DNA of 64,000 bases from Polycladomyces abyssicola (GTDB taxonomy: Bacteria > Bacillota > Bacilli > Thermoactinomycetales > JIR-001), in NCBI RefSeq assembly GCF_018326425.1, contig NZ_AP024601.1, positions 1,538,001 through 1,602,000 on the forward strand, written 5' to 3'. Positions 33,696-43,772 of this stretch are shown piece by piece (positions within the stretch are counted from its first letter, which is position 1; every line of letters starts with the position of its first letter). Under the pieces are notes generated by a model, which was given only the letters and a program-made list of their open reading frames with translations, did no database searches and was not told where the DNA came from. Made by a program: the position numbers and the translations under genes.

Positions 33696-34482
33696 CAAAA
33701 TCGTATCAGTGAAACGGGAAGAAGTACAGCGGCTGAAAAACCGCCTGACATCGGAAGATGCGAAACGGGCCGAACGCATGCTGCCCGTTCGATCATTGGC
33801 GAAGGCAATGAAGCGGACGGGGGGTGTCCCGGCTTTGATCGCAGAGGTGAAACCGGCTTCGCCTTCGAAGGGTACGATCCGGGAAACGGTCGATCCTGTT
33901 CAAATCGCAGCAGGTTATGAACGAGGAGGCGCCGCCGCGATCTCGGTGCTGACCGATGAGACGTTTTTCCGTGGCCGGGCGGATTACCTTACAGCGGTAA
34001 AGCAAACGGTCAACATCCCGGTGCTGCGAAAAGATTTCTTGCTGGATGAAAGTCAAGTGGTGGAAAGCCGGCTGATCGGGGCGGATGCGATTCTCCTGAT
34101 CGCGGCCATTTTGGATGAGGAGCGTTTGGTCTCGTTGTCCCGCAGGGCTCACGAACTGGGTTTGGAAGTGTTGATAGAGGTACACCGGGAAGAGGAATTG
34201 GACCGGGCGTTGGCGGCAAGGCCGGACGTATTGGGGGTCAACAACCGAGATCTGCAGACGTTTGTGACGGATTTGGCCACCACGGAACGGTTACGTCCCT
34301 TGTTGCCCGACTCGATTCCTGTCATCACCGAAAGTGGCATCGCTTCACCGGAAGATGTGGCACGGGCGGCGGCTTACGGCGTGGACGGCATGCTGGTGGG
34401 GGAATCCCTGATGCGGCAGGATGATCCGGAATCAGCGGTACGTGCATTGCTGACGGGGGCGATCTCGTGCGAACATCGGTGA
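33685..34482 (+). CDS. trpC: Indole-3-glycerol phosphate synthase
   Basis: TIM-barrel enzyme of 265 residues closing the indole ring. IAEVKPASPSKG (about 50-61) carries the catalytic lysine, and LRKDFLLDE, LGVNNRDLQTF and ITESGIASPEDV are conserved. GTG 33685 overlaps the trpD stop by 11 bases, eight bases after GGAGGTG. The gene is a separate frame, not fused to trpF. Confidence 0.95.
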   Translation: MFLDKIVSVKREEVQRLKNRLTSEDAKRAERMLPVRSLAKAMKRTGGVPALIAEVKPASPSKGTIRETVDPVQIAAGYERGGAAAISVLTDETFFRGRADYLTAVKQTVNIPVLRKDFLLDESQVVESRLIGADAILLIAAILDEERLVSLSRRAHELGLEVLIEVHREEELDRALAARPDVLGVNNRDLQTFVTDLATTERLRPLLPDSIPVITESGIASPEDVARAAAYGVDGMLVGESLMRQDDPESAVRALLTGAISCEHR

Positions 34483-35129
34483 AAATTTGCGGCTTGCAAA
34501 CGGAAGCGGATGCCGAGACGCTTTACGGCTTGGATGTGGATACGGCAGGTGTCATCCTGGTTCCGGGGCGTAGGCGTACTGTACCGGAAACGCGGTTGCC
34601 CCGTTTGTTGGCTGCGCTTCCTCCGTCTGTCAAAGCGGTGGCTGTGTTGCAAAACGCGTCACTTACAGAAGCCGAACGATGGTTGAAGCGGTATCCGTTT
34701 TCCGCCGTTCAGTTGCACGGTGACGAATCTCCGGCATATTGCCGCCTGATCAAGGAAACATGCGGTGTGGACGTGATCAAGGCGTTCTCCGTCGATTCGG
34801 ATGGTCCCTTGCCTGACCCGGATGCCTATGCACAGTGGATTGATACCGCATTGTTCGACTCCGCCGGCGGCGGGTCAGGGCAGTCGTTTTCCTGGGAACG
34901 GATTCCCGAGATCCGACGGATTTGGCGGGAAACGCCGTGTGCCGTATGGGTGGCGGGCGGTTTGACGGCGGACAATGTTGAACGACTGGTCACCGAGTAT
35001 CGTCCCGACGGGGTGGACGTATCCAGCGGTGTGGAGACGAACGGAAGAAAAGACCCCGAAAAAATCCAGGCGTTTGTGGAAAGGGTGAAAGCCGGTGAAA
35101 ACCGAACTCCCATTGGCAACCCAAGTTGA
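34467..35129 (+). CDS. trpF: Phosphoribosylanthranilate isomerase
   Basis: 220-residue TIM-barrel isomerase. The N-terminal [13 protein letters not shown] holds the catalytic cysteine, [12 protein letters not shown] and the [15 protein letters not shown] segment (the catalytic Asp) are present, then [13 protein letters not shown] 34467 overlaps trpC by 16 bases with GGGGGCG upstream. trpB begins 35 bases before its stop. Confidence 0.94.
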   Translation: MRTSVKICGLQTEADAETLYGLDVDTAGVILVPGRRRTVPETRLPRLLAALPPSVKAVAVLQNASLTEAERWLKRYPFSAVQLHGDESPAYCRLIKETCGVDVIKAFSVDSDGPLPDPDAYAQWIDTALFDSAGGGSGQSFSWERIPEIRRIWRETPCAVWVAGGLTADNVERLVTEYRPDGVDVSSGVETNGRKDPEKIQAFVERVKAGENRTPIGNPS

Positions 35130-36306
35130 TCAAAACGGCAGATACGGCAGGTTTGGCGGTCGTTTTGTTCCTGAGACATTGATGTACGCGTTAAACGAGT
35201 TGGAATCGGCATTTCGGGAAGCGATCGCCGATCCCTCATTTCACGAGGAGTTGCGGACGCTGCTGGAAGAATACTCCGGCCGTCCCACACCACTGACGTA
35301 TGCCCAGCGGTTGACGGAATATATGGGCGGCGCCCGGCTTTTTTTGAAACGGGAAGATTTGAACCACACGGGTGCACATAAGATCAACAACACGTTGGGT
35401 CAGGCGCTCTTGGCCAAACGGATGGGGAAGAGGAAACTGATCGCCGAGACCGGAGCCGGTCAACATGGTGTGGCATCAGCGACGGTTGCCGCCCTGTTGG
35501 GGATGGAATGCAAGGTATTCATGGGAGAAGAAGATGTTCGCCGACAACAGTTAAACGTGTTCCGCATGGAGTTGTTGGGGGCGGAAGTGGTACCGGTTCG
35601 TTCAGGGACCCGGACGCTCAAGGATGCTACCAGTGAAGCGATCCGTCATTGGGTGACACACGTGGAAGACACGTTTTATATGATCGGTTCGGTAGTGGGG
35701 CCGCATCCTTATCCGGAGATGGTGCGCACATTCCAACGGGTCATCGGTGATGAAGCACGGGCGCAGTTTTTGTACCGCGAACACCGACTTCCCGATCATG
35801 TGGTGGCCTGCGTCGGTGGCGGAAGCAACGCGATTGGCATGTTTGCCGCGTTTTTGGCGGATCAGGAGGTGCAACTGCACGGAGTGGAAGCGGCCGGTCA
35901 CGGCCTGTCCACCGGTCGGCATGCGGCGACGCTGTCCCAGGGGAAACCGGGTGTGTTACATGGTTCGTTCAGCTATTTGTTGCAGGATGAACATGGTCAA
36001 GTGATACCGGCTCACTCGATCTCCGCCGGGCTGGATTATCCCGGCGTGGGACCGGAACACGCCCATCTGAAGGAGTCCGGACGGGTTCGTTACACTTCGG
36101 TCACTGACGAAGAAGCGTTGGATGCGGTTCGCCTGCTCTGCCGGACGGAAGGCATCCTGCCCGCGCTGGAGTCGGCACATGCGGTGGCGGAGGCAGTTCG
36201 CCTGGCCCGTACGTTGCCGCGGGAGCAGTCGGTGTTGATCTGCCTGTCGGGACGCGGAGATAAGGACGTGGAGACGATTCGGGCGGAGGAGGCGAAACGG
36301 CGATGA
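35095..36306 (+). CDS. trpB: Tryptophan synthase beta chain
   Basis: 403-residue PLP enzyme joining indole and serine. [19 protein letters not shown] has the PLP lysine (in HTGAHKIN, near 87-94), [12 protein letters not shown] binds the PLP phosphate. GTG 35095 with AAAGGGTG upstream overlaps trpF. Works as alpha2-beta2 with TrpA. Confidence 0.97.
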   Translation: MKTELPLATQVDQNGRYGRFGGRFVPETLMYALNELESAFREAIADPSFHEELRTLLEEYSGRPTPLTYAQRLTEYMGGARLFLKREDLNHTGAHKINNTLGQALLAKRMGKRKLIAETGAGQHGVASATVAALLGMECKVFMGEEDVRRQQLNVFRMELLGAEVVPVRSGTRTLKDATSEAIRHWVTHVEDTFYMIGSVVGPHPYPEMVRTFQRVIGDEARAQFLYREHRLPDHVVACVGGGSNAIGMFAAFLADQEVQLHGVEAAGHGLSTGRHAATLSQGKPGVLHGSFSYLLQDEHGQVIPAHSISAGLDYPGVGPEHAHLKESGRVRYTSVTDEEALDAVRLLCRTEGILPALESAHAVAEAVRLARTLPREQSVLICLSGRGDKDVETIRAEEAKRR

Positions 36307-37103
36307 CGGCCATTGAACAAGCGTTGCGGAAACCGTCAGAGGTCAGATTGATTCCGTTTTTGGTGGCGGGAGATCCCGACCCGGAAACGTCCCTGGATTT
36401 GCTCCGCATATTGGACGAAGAAGGGGTGGCTGTGGTCGAATTGGGTGTCCCGTACTCCGATCCGTTGGCCGATGGTCCGGTGATTCAGGAAGCGGCCACC
36501 CGGGCGTTGTCCCACGGGATGAATTTGTCTCGAGTGTTGGAATTGGCCAAAACGGCACGCGAGTCGGGTGTGCGTATTCCATTGGTTTTGTTCTCTTATG
36601 TGAATCCCTTGATACAGTTGGGTTTTGACCGGTTTGCGAAAAGGGCACGCGAATCAGGAATCGATGGGGTGATCGTTCCAGACCTTCCGGTGGAGGAAAA
36701 CGAAGCATTGCGTACTGCCTGCGCCGATCAAGGATTGGATGTGATCCCGTTGGTGGCGCCGACGTCGCGGGAACGGGTCCGTATGATCGCCGAGCAGGCG
36801 CAGGGATTCGTCTATTGTGTTTCCTCTCTGGGAACGACGGGGATACGGGACGGATTTTCCAAGGACGTTGACGCGTTTTTGGAAGAAGTCCGGCGTGTGA
36901 GTCCGGTTCCCACTGCGATCGGATTCGGGATTTCGCGTCCAGAACACGTCCGCCGTTTCTCCCGCCACGCTGATGCCGTCGTGGTGGGCAGCGCGTTGGT
37001 GCGCTTGATCGGTGAACGCCGGGAAGCCTTGCAAAATCATGCCACACGGGAACAAGCCCTCGCTGAGATCCGTGAATTTGTCAGGGAGCTCAAAACAGAG
37101 TAA
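36303..37103 (+). CDS. trpA: Tryptophan synthase alpha chain
   Basis: 266-residue TIM-barrel protein that releases indole from indole-3-glycerol phosphate. [18 protein letters not shown] (about 44-61) carries the catalytic Glu and Asp, and [12 protein letters not shown] and [10 protein letters not shown] the phosphate site. Start ATG 36303 overlaps the trpB stop by four bases. It ends the trp part; hisC follows after 35 bases. Confidence 0.96.
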   Translation: MTAIEQALRKPSEVRLIPFLVAGDPDPETSLDLLRILDEEGVAVVELGVPYSDPLADGPVIQEAATRALSHGMNLSRVLELAKTARESGVRIPLVLFSYVNPLIQLGFDRFAKRARESGIDGVIVPDLPVEENEALRTACADQGLDVIPLVAPTSRERVRMIAEQAQGFVYCVSSLGTTGIRDGFSKDVDAFLEEVRRVSPVPTAIGFGISRPEHVRRFSRHADAVVVGSALVRLIGERREALQNHATREQALAEIREFVRELKTE

Positions 37104-37138
37104 GATAGAGAGAAAAACGGCGGGGAGGAAACCATGGT

Positions 37139-38242
37139 ATGAAACCGAAAGCAGCTATCCGCGGTTTGCCTGTGTACCAGCCGGGAAAACCGCTTGAAGA
37201 AGTAAAACGGGAACTGGGATTAAAAGAAGTGATCAAGCTGGCATCCAATGAAAATCCGTTCGGTTGCTCGCCGGCGGTGTGGGAATCGCTGGCCGCCGAA
37301 CGGGAATTTTTTGCCATGTACCCCGAGGGGACGGCGCCTGATTTGCGTCGGGAGCTGGCCCGTCATCTCGGTGTGGACGAAGCCCGTTTGATTTTCGGTA
37401 ACGGTTCGGACGAAGTCGTCCAGATGTTGGCCCGTGCTTACCTCGAGCCGGGGTGCGAGTCGGTGATGGCGGATCGGACGTTTCCGCGTTACGAGACATT
37501 GACGCGGATGGAGGGCGCCACACCGGTGGAAGTGCCGTTGGTTGACGGTACGCATGATCTGGAGGCGATGGCATCGGCTGTGAACGAACGGACACGTATC
37601 GTGTGGATTTGCAATCCCAACAATCCGACGGGCACGATTGTGGCTCGGGACGCATTGGTCCGTTTTCTCGACCGGATGCCGGAGCATGTGCTGGTCGTTG
37701 TGGATGAGGCTTATTATGAATATGTGACCGATCCTGCGTACCCGGATACGGTATCACTTTTGGATCGCTATCCGCAGTTGTTTATTTTGCGCACGTTTTC
37801 CAAGATTTACGGGTTGGCCGCTTTCCGCATCGGTTACGGCATCGGTCACCCGGATGTGGTGACGGAGCTGAACCGCGTTCGCGAACCGTTCAACGTCAAC
37901 CGTCTGGCGCAACGGGCTGCCCGTGCTGCATTGGCAGACCAGGCGTTCGTGGAGCGCTGCCGCCGTCTCAACCGCGAAGGGGTGGAGACGATCAGCCGCC
38001 AGTTGCACGAATGGGGATTGCATCATTTCCCTTCACACGGGAATTTCGTGTTGCTGGATACGGGTAAGCCGGCGGACGAAGTGTTTCAATCGCTTTTGAA
38101 ACAAGGTATCATCGTCCGTTCCGGAGAGGCGCTCGGCTATCCGACGTACATCCGGGTCACAGTCGGCTCACCTGAACAAAACGCCCGCTTCTTGGACGCA
38201 TTGGCAGTCTGTCTGGGAAGGCAAAGGAACGAAGTCCGTTGA
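37139..38242 (+). CDS. hisC: Histidinol-phosphate / aromatic aminotransferase
   Basis: 367-residue class I/II aminotransferase. In Bacillus HisC serves both histidine and Phe/Tyr synthesis, which explains its place here. IKLASNENPFGCSP at the N-terminus, CNPNNPTGT, VVDEAYYEY and FSKIYGLAAFRIGYG with the PLP lysine are intact. ATG 37139 has GGGGAGG about ten bases upstream; an ATG at 37135 is followed at once by an out-of-frame stop. tyrA overlaps its stop. Confidence 0.94.
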   Translation: MKPKAAIRGLPVYQPGKPLEEVKRELGLKEVIKLASNENPFGCSPAVWESLAAEREFFAMYPEGTAPDLRRELARHLGVDEARLIFGNGSDEVVQMLARAYLEPGCESVMADRTFPRYETLTRMEGATPVEVPLVDGTHDLEAMASAVNERTRIVWICNPNNPTGTIVARDALVRFLDRMPEHVLVVVDEAYYEYVTDPAYPDTVSLLDRYPQLFILRTFSKIYGLAAFRIGYGIGHPDVVTELNRVREPFNVNRLAQRAARAALADQAFVERCRRLNREGVETISRQLHEWGLHHFPSHGNFVLLDTGKPADEVFQSLLKQGIIVRSGEALGYPTYIRVTVGSPEQNARFLDALAVCLGRQRNEVR

Positions 38243-39339
38243 ATCAAGGGAAAGTGACGGTCATCGGGATCGGTCTGATCGGCGGGTCCCTTGCTTTGTG
38301 TATCAAGGAGCGGACGGAGTACACGGTTTGCGGCTGTGATGTTTCCGAAAGGTCCTTGGAATTGGCCCGCGCCTCCGGAGTCATTGATGAAGGAACCACG
38401 GATTTGGCGGAAGCGGTCAAAGACGCCGATTATCTGTTTTTGGCCGTTCCCGTCGGGCTGATTTCCCGTCTGATGGCACAATTGCGAGAGATGCCGCTTA
38501 AACCGGGGTGCATCATTTCGGATGTCGGCAGTACCAAAGGGGAGATCGTCCGGCACGGTCGGGAGCTGAGCCGGGTCGGTGTCACTTTCATCGGCGGGCA
38601 TCCGATGGCCGGTTCTCACCGCTCAGGCGTTGAAGCGGCTGATCCGTTGCTGTTTGAAAATGCGTATTACATATTGACGCCAACACCGGAAACATCGTTG
38701 GTGGATATGCAACGGTTGAGCCGTTTGTTGCAGGTGGCCACACGTGCACAATTGGTCATCATGGATCCGGATCATCATGACCGGGTGGTAGGGGCGATCA
38801 GCCATTTGCCGCACGTGATCGCGGCCGGTTTGGTTAACCAGGTGGGGCGCTACAATGAGGAAAACGAGTGGTTCCACCGGTTGGCGGCGGGAGGTTTCCG
38901 GGATTTGACGCGCATTGCCGCCAGTCATCCCGTGATGTGGCGGGATATTTTGATGAGCAACCGCCATACGGTGTTGTCGTTAATGGACGACTGGTTGAAG
39001 GAGATGCAGCGATTTCGCCAGGCGATTGAAGCGGGTGACGCGCAGGAAGTGGAGGCGTTGTTCGACCGGGCAAGACGCCTGAGAGAGCAGTTGCCCGACA
39101 GGAAAAAAGGCATCCTGCTGCGCCCCTATGAATGCTACGTCAATGTCCCCGACCGTCCGGGAATGATCGGAGAAGTGGCGACACTGCTGGGGAAAAACGG
39201 CATCAACTTGAGTAACATCGGTGTGATGGAAAACCGTGAGGAAGAAGTCGGTGTGCTCCGATTGTCGTTCCGCACCGAAGAAGATTTGACACAAGCGGTG
39301 GCGGTGCTCAAACAGGCCAATTATATAGTGATCGAATAA
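38239..39339 (+). CDS. tyrA: Prephenate dehydrogenase
   Basis: 366-residue NAD-dependent enzyme that turns prephenate into 4-hydroxyphenylpyruvate. [13 protein letters not shown] is the NAD-binding loop, [16 protein letters not shown] the substrate motif with the catalytic His, and a C-terminal ACT domain (about 295-366, [19 protein letters not shown]) probably gives feedback control by tyrosine. Start TTG 38239 overlaps the hisC stop by four bases, with AAAGGA upstream. Confidence 0.95.
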   Translation: MNQGKVTVIGIGLIGGSLALCIKERTEYTVCGCDVSERSLELARASGVIDEGTTDLAEAVKDADYLFLAVPVGLISRLMAQLREMPLKPGCIISDVGSTKGEIVRHGRELSRVGVTFIGGHPMAGSHRSGVEAADPLLFENAYYILTPTPETSLVDMQRLSRLLQVATRAQLVIMDPDHHDRVVGAISHLPHVIAAGLVNQVGRYNEENEWFHRLAAGGFRDLTRIAASHPVMWRDILMSNRHTVLSLMDDWLKEMQRFRQAIEAGDAQEVEALFDRARRLREQLPDRKKGILLRPYECYVNVPDRPGMIGEVATLLGKNGINLSNIGVMENREEEVGVLRLSFRTEEDLTQAVAVLKQANYIVIE

Positions 39340-39358
39340 GTGCGGGAGGGAGAGAACC

Positions 39359-40648
39359 ATGGACATCATCCGATCCACCCCCAAACGGCCGTTTCACCAA
39401 TCGGTCCGGGTGCCGGGGGATAAGTCCATCAGCCATCGCGGGGTGATGTTTGGAGCCATCGCGCAGGGGACTACGCGGGTGGAAGGTTTTTTGCCTGGAG
39501 CAGACTGTCTCAGTACCATCGCGTGTTTCCGTCGGTTGGGCGTGGAGATCGAACGGGAGACCCCCACGACGGTACTGATCAAAGGGAAGGGATGGGAAGG
39601 CTTGCGCGAGCCGGCCCAATGGTTGGATGTGGGCAATTCCGGTACGACCATCCGCCTCATGCTCGGTATTTTGGCTGGACGCCCGTTTTTCTCCGCTGTG
39701 GCCGGGGATGATTCCATTGCGCGCCGTCCGATGGGACGTGTAGTGCAACCGTTGCGGGAGATGGGAGCGTTCATTGACGGCCGGGAGGGTGGTTCGTTTA
39801 CGCCGCTCGCTGTTCGCGGAGGGCATTTGAAGGGAATTGAGCACGTGAGCCGGGTAGCCAGCGCTCAAGTGAAATCGTGTCTCCTGCTGGCCGGTCTACA
39901 GGCGGAAGGAACGACGGTGGTGCGGGAACCGGCTGTTTCCAGGGATCATACGGAGCGGATGCTCCAGGCTTTCGGTGTGGATCTGGAAGCCGAGCCCGGT
40001 CGGGTGGCCGTCAAGGGAGGTCAATCGTTGACAGGTCAATACGTCCGGGTACCCGGTGATGTTTCGTCGGCGGCGTTCATTTGGTCGGCAGCGCTGATGG
40101 TGCCGGGCAGTCGTGTGAAGGTGCGGGATGTGGGACTCAACCCGACCCGAACCGGCATCTTGGATGTGTTCCGCATGATGGGTGCCGAAGTGTTGGTGGA
40201 GCCGAAAGGGAAATGGTGCGGTGAACCAGTCGGGGATGTGACGGTGTCAGCGGACGGTCTTCGTGCCGTTGAAGTGGGAGGCGATCTCATCCCGCGCTTG
40301 ATTGACGAAATCCCGGTATTGGCCGTAGTGGCTACTCAGGCGGAAGGGACGACGATCATCAAGGATGCAGCCGAACTGAAGGTGAAGGAGACGAACCGTA
40401 TCGCCACCACGACGACGGAGTTGCGCAAATTGGGCGCCCAAGTGGAGGAGACGGACGATGGTTTGATCATCTACGGTCCAACCCGTTTAAAAGGCGGCGT
40501 CTGCGACAGCCACGGCGACCACCGTATCGGGATGGCGATGGCGATCGCCGGTCTGGCGGCCTCGGATGAAGTGACCGTGCGAAATGCGACTGCCATCGAT
40601 GTGTCTTTCCCTGGTTTCGCCGAACTTCTGGAACAATTGGGAGCATAA
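39359..40648 (+). CDS. aroA: 5-enolpyruvylshikimate-3-phosphate synthase
   Basis: 429-residue EPSP synthase, the sixth shikimate-pathway step (aroE in B. subtilis). [16 protein letters not shown] with the substrate lysine, [15 protein letters not shown], and the C-terminal [19 protein letters not shown] and [11 protein letters not shown] are conserved. The first signature, with GNSGTTIR, suggests a class II-type glyphosate-tolerance pattern only loosely, so I do not claim it. GGGAGGGAG precedes ATG 39359. Last gene of the supraoperon. Confidence 0.96.
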   Translation: MDIIRSTPKRPFHQSVRVPGDKSISHRGVMFGAIAQGTTRVEGFLPGADCLSTIACFRRLGVEIERETPTTVLIKGKGWEGLREPAQWLDVGNSGTTIRLMLGILAGRPFFSAVAGDDSIARRPMGRVVQPLREMGAFIDGREGGSFTPLAVRGGHLKGIEHVSRVASAQVKSCLLLAGLQAEGTTVVREPAVSRDHTERMLQAFGVDLEAEPGRVAVKGGQSLTGQYVRVPGDVSSAAFIWSAALMVPGSRVKVRDVGLNPTRTGILDVFRMMGAEVLVEPKGKWCGEPVGDVTVSADGLRAVEVGGDLIPRLIDEIPVLAVVATQAEGTTIIKDAAELKVKETNRIATTTTELRKLGAQVEETDDGLIIYGPTRLKGGVCDSHGDHRIGMAMAIAGLAASDEVTVRNATAIDVSFPGFAELLEQLGA

Positions 40649-40688
40649 CGGGCAAAGCTTGGGATTGATTCGGGAACTCAGCTGATTC

Positions 40689-40755
40689 GGGTGCACCTTT
40701 TTCCTCTCGATCTATTTCGCCAGCTCAAAGGTCTCTCATGGGAAAAAGGTCACCC
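40689..40755 (+). repeat. Long-loop inverted repeat after aroA
   Basis: Left arm GGGTGCACCTTTTTCC (40689-40704) matches right arm GGGAAAAAGGTCACCC (40740-40755) with a one-base bulge; 35-base loop; T-rich sequence follows. It may end the supraoperon transcript. Confidence 0.5.
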
Positions 40756-40918
40756 TTCTTTTTCCCGACCCCTGAAGTGCCAGTTCGAACAGCCGGCTGG
40801 GAGCGCATCCCCATACTTCCTGTGGGATGATATCCCGCCCCGAATCTCTCCGTTGGTTGTGGCAGTTTTGTATGATTGACTCTCTCGTTTTAGAAAACAG
40901 AAAATTAGGAATTACCTG

Positions 40919-40946
40919 TTGACCTTCCTATATGGTATGCTATAAT
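40919..40946 (+). promoter_or_regulatory. Strong sigma-A promoter
   Basis: TTGACC (40919-40924), 16-base spacer, exact TATAAT (40941-40946). The start would be near 40953, about 50 bases before the terminator at 41003. Confidence 0.75.
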
Positions 40947-41002
40947 GAAAGTACAGTATGGTTTCTCTCCACTCCTATCCATTGGTGCACGTTCTGTGCC
41001 TG

Positions 41003-41026
41003 CCGCCGTAAGGCGGTTCTTTTTTT
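41003..41026 (+). terminator. Terminator between promoter and membrane gene
   Basis: CCGCC (41003-41007) pairs with GGCGG (41012-41016), GTAA loop, then TTC and seven T. Being downstream of a strong promoter and upstream of the gene, it may be an attenuator or the 3' end of a small RNA of about 70 bases. Confidence 0.7.
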
Positions 41027-41066
41027 GTCCCATTTTTCATACATCTGTGGCAGGGGAGGGAGTCGG

Positions 41067-41594
41067 ATGAAAGAGAAACCGCATATGTGGGTGATGGAAG
41101 CGGTCTTTGCCATCGGTATGCTGCTTTTGTTGAAAAAATGGGTGTTTCCCTTTCTCATATGGCAGTGGTTCGGTTCGGGTGATTCGGCCTCCAATATGCT
41201 GATCGGTACGCATATTGCTGTCGCCGTGGTAACCGTGATGGTGTATGTGGGGTTGGGCTCCGTTTCCAACCAGGTATATGGTTTGTCGTTGGCTTCGGTA
41301 TTGGCGATGGATACGCTGTTGCATGCCGTCTTTTTTGTCCCCTTATTGCCTTGGACGGCCACCATCCGTGAAAGCTGGACTGGCTTGTTGGGGGATGGTG
41401 TGCACCTGTTCCTGCCGGATATCCGTCTTTCCTCCCTGGCAACGTGGATGGTGTGTACAGGCTTGATGACGATCGGGCGGGTGTTGCGTGTGCGTGAAAC
41501 GGAAGAGGTGGAAAAACACCATAAAAGGTTCCAAATTGCTATCGACTCTTTACCAGCGAATGAAGAGAACCGTTTCTGGTCGAAGCGTATGTAG
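41067..41594 (+). CDS. Membrane protein, unknown
   Basis: 175 residues with about four membrane helices (8-30, 42-64, 66-88, 110-140 roughly) and a charged C-terminal tail (RVRETEEVEKHHKRFQIA). I recognise no family. GGGGAGGG precedes ATG 41067. It occupies, with the next gene, the place of ypiA in the B. subtilis order. Confidence 0.6.
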   Translation: MKEKPHMWVMEAVFAIGMLLLLKKWVFPFLIWQWFGSGDSASNMLIGTHIAVAVVTVMVYVGLGSVSNQVYGLSLASVLAMDTLLHAVFFVPLLPWTATIRESWTGLLGDGVHLFLPDIRLSSLATWMVCTGLMTIGRVLRVRETEEVEKHHKRFQIAIDSLPANEENRFWSKRM

Positions 41595-41741
41595 TAGAAG
41601 GAGGGGCAATACCGGCAGGCTGTAATCAATCGCTCCACCTGTACCTTGTAGGGAAGCGGGTCTTGGCCGCTCCGAACCAGGTAGCGCAGGACACGGCCTC
41701 GATATATTTTGTTCCGATCGATTAACCGGCACGGAGACAAG

Positions 41742-41768
41742 ATCGCACGAAGAATCGTGCGATTTTTT
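41742..41768 (+). terminator. Intrinsic terminator
   Basis: ATCGCACGA (41742-41750) pairs perfectly with TCGTGCGAT (41755-41763), AGAA loop, T-run. Confidence 0.9.
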
Positions 41769-41789
41769 TATCTCCGAAATTCATAAACA

Positions 41790-41805
41790 AGTTTGCTTCA
41801 CAAAC
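41790..41805. repeat. Palindromic motif, copy 1
   Basis: AGTTTGCTTCACAAAC; the same 16 bases recur at 55782-55797, and a related form at 53188-53204. GTTTG and CAAAC form a 5-bp stem around CTTCA. Confidence 0.5.
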
Positions 41806-41942
41806 CGACTCCCACTCTATATCAACCTCACGCTAACCAGGCGTGACGAAACACAGCATTTATAAAGAATGGTCGGACGTGTAAGGTTCACCGATTTCGT
41901 CCATGATAAGGAGTAGGAAAAAGTTGGGATGGAGGGATCGTG

Positions 41943-43073
41943 GTGAACCTGGCGGATTTGCTGACTTACGCGGATATCGAACAATTACGGCGTATGCAGG
42001 AGCATTATGGGGTGGATGGCGATGCTCATTCCAAACATCATCTGATCTGTTCGTTGCTTCGCTATTTGGGGAGTTCTTCCGTTTTGATCGCGTTGGTGCG
42101 CGGGATGGAAGAGGAGGAGCGGCGTTTTTTGCAGTTGCTCTGCCTTGATTCCCGGGAAGTGTACAGCATGGAAGACTTGCTGAGCAAAGAGCGGATGGCG
42201 TGGGGAAAAACCGAGGGGAAACCGCGCGAATTGGTGGGCAAAGGATTGCGGTCAGGTTGGCTGTTTCCCGGAGTTACGTCCGATTCCCGCCAATTGTATC
42301 GGGTGCCTCTCGATTTTCGGCAACGTGTGATGCGCGTAATGGCGGAACTGAAACGGCAGTCGCTATCCAGTGATCAACCTGAACCGACGGTCTACCGGGA
42401 TGAACAAGGATTGATCCAACAGGATCTGAACCGGTTTTTGTCTTTTGTTTCTCAACATATCGTCCAATTGACATCTGATGGTGCGATCTACCGGCAACAG
42501 CAACGCCAGTTGTTGGCACAATTTGCGGTTCGCGAAGAACCGATTATGAAAAAGGGATACCGGTTCGGTTTTGGGCGTCGCTATCATCAATATCCGGACC
42601 GTTTTTCCCTGATTTACGATTATGCGTATTATCAGGGATATATCGCGGAAGAATTGGACGGATACCTTCGTTTAACGGAACTGGGTGCGGGGAAAATAGT
42701 AACTGAATGTACCGATGAAGTAACTGAGATGATCCGCTTCTGGATTCGTCTGTATCGACACCCGTTACCCTATTTGCCGGTGTTGATCCGGTGGGTCGAT
42801 TTACTGGCAGGTGACCGTTGGATGTCATCGTCCGATCTCCTTCTCGCTCTGGAAGGGTGGGTACACGATTACTACTATGAGACGAGAGAACAATTATTTC
42901 ACCGTCTGTTGAAAATGATGCTTTATTTGGGGCTGGTGCGCTTGGGTGAAGGCTCCGGTGGTGGTTGGCTGGTTCGTACGACACCGTTGGGACGTCGCTT
43001 TTTGGAACAAGGTTCCGGCTTGGGTGAACAGGAGATTGAAGAAGATTTTTTTCGTCCTTCTCACTCTCGGTAA
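41943..43073 (+). CDS. Helicase-associated (XPB/Ssl2-like) domain protein
   Basis: 376-residue protein built of winged-helix-like segments. The N-terminal part (LICSLLRYLGSSSVLIALVRG and the EEEERRFLQLLCLDSREVYSMEDLL stretch) resembles the N-terminal domain of bacterial XPB/Ssl2-type helicase-associated proteins, but no helicase motor motifs (no Walker A or DEAD box) are present. A DNA-binding role is inference. GGAGGG precedes GTG 41943; GTG 41940 is an alternative. Confidence 0.5.
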   Translation: MNLADLLTYADIEQLRRMQEHYGVDGDAHSKHHLICSLLRYLGSSSVLIALVRGMEEEERRFLQLLCLDSREVYSMEDLLSKERMAWGKTEGKPRELVGKGLRSGWLFPGVTSDSRQLYRVPLDFRQRVMRVMAELKRQSLSSDQPEPTVYRDEQGLIQQDLNRFLSFVSQHIVQLTSDGAIYRQQQRQLLAQFAVREEPIMKKGYRFGFGRRYHQYPDRFSLIYDYAYYQGYIAEELDGYLRLTELGAGKIVTECTDEVTEMIRFWIRLYRHPLPYLPVLIRWVDLLAGDRWMSSSDLLLALEGWVHDYYYETREQLFHRLLKMMLYLGLVRLGEGSGGGWLVRTTPLGRRFLEQGSGLGEQEIEEDFFRPSHSR

Positions 43074-43167
43074 TTTTCGCTTGTCGGAAGGAAACTTACC
43101 GGTTCCCATGGAATAAATAAAATAACAAGATATCTCAATTTTCAATCGCGGGATGGGGGGATGAACG

Positions 43168-43719
43168 ATGAGCGACTGCGTGACGGCATCCGAGAAAAAA
43201 GAGTTCATCGAGTGGTTTTTGACCCACTATGAGCTCCAGAAACGGGAGGCTTCCTGGTTGCTTTGCTATCTTTCCTCGGAAGAGCGATTGCTCCAACGGG
43301 TTCATTTTGTCGACAATTTACGCGGTTTGCCCAAGACTTTGTTGATCTCCACAAGATGTTCCCAAATGCCCGCGTTTCGGTTCCAAAAGAATCGGAGGGT
43401 GCATACCGACGTCGAAACGGCGTTTTATGATATCCGTTCCTATCCCGATGAAGAAATCTACATCGGACTGAGCTTCAAAGGCAGGGCAACCTGTCCCGAA
43501 TATGCCGCTGTATTGGAGGGAAATCCCATGGAAAAACCAGACTTGGTTCAAGAGCCCATGTTGAGTCTGATGGCGGAGATGATCCTCGATAAAGCGGTGC
43601 AGGAATTTCAAAAGAAACACCTTTATCGTCAAATTGATCAGGCGTTGGCCGAAGGAAATAAAGCGGCGTTTTTACAGCTGACAGAAGAATGGAAGAACCT
43701 GCTGGAATTCAATCGCTAA
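43168..43719 (+). CDS. ypiB: YpiB family protein (UPF0302)
   Basis: 183-residue cytoplasmic protein, conserved in Bacillales upstream of ypiF and qcrA. The N-terminal FIEWFLTHYELQKREASWLL and RVHFVDNLRGLPKTL segments are the family signature; the C-terminal helix (LYRQIDQALAEGNKAAF) is charged. Exact function is not settled. GGGGGG lies upstream of ATG 43168. A terminator follows. Confidence 0.88.
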   Translation: MSDCVTASEKKEFIEWFLTHYELQKREASWLLCYLSSEERLLQRVHFVDNLRGLPKTLLISTRCSQMPAFRFQKNRRVHTDVETAFYDIRSYPDEEIYIGLSFKGRATCPEYAAVLEGNPMEKPDLVQEPMLSLMAEMILDKAVQEFQKKHLYRQIDQALAEGNKAAFLQLTEEWKNLLEFNR

Positions 43720-43730
43720 CTTCGATATAA

Positions 43731-43757
43731 TGCTCGGCGGAAGCCGAGCAATTTTTT
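43731..43757 (+). terminator. Intrinsic terminator between ypiB and ypiF
   Basis: TGCTCGGC (43731-43738) pairs with GCCGAGCA (43743-43750), GGAA loop, then A and six T. Confidence 0.8.
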
Positions 43758-43772
43758 GTTGGAGGGAAATCG

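Larger units (their letters stand above)
40649..41066. other. Gene-free stretch after aroA
   Basis: 418 bases with no supportable gene; in B. subtilis ypiA follows aroE here. It contains a large-loop inverted repeat (40689-40755), a strong sigma-A promoter (40919-40946) and an intrinsic terminator (41003-41026). Confidence 0.6.
41595..41942. other. Gene-free stretch with terminator and palindrome
   Basis: 348 bases without a supportable gene. It holds an intrinsic terminator (41742-41768), one copy of a palindromic motif AGTTTG-CTTCA-CAAAC (41790-41805), and a small hairpin CACGC/GGCGTG near 41832-41847. Confidence 0.6.

Noticed and set aside
30968-38242. Fused trpC-trpF or trpD-trpG genes
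   Set aside because: Each trp gene has its own start and stop with short overlaps of 4-35 bases; no fusion is present.
40940-41740. 266-codon minus-strand frame across the membrane gene and the following space
   Set aside because: Mostly antisense to the membrane gene. The first 50 codons outside it (41595-41740) read plausibly but lack a ribosome site and the start would sit beside a terminator stem.
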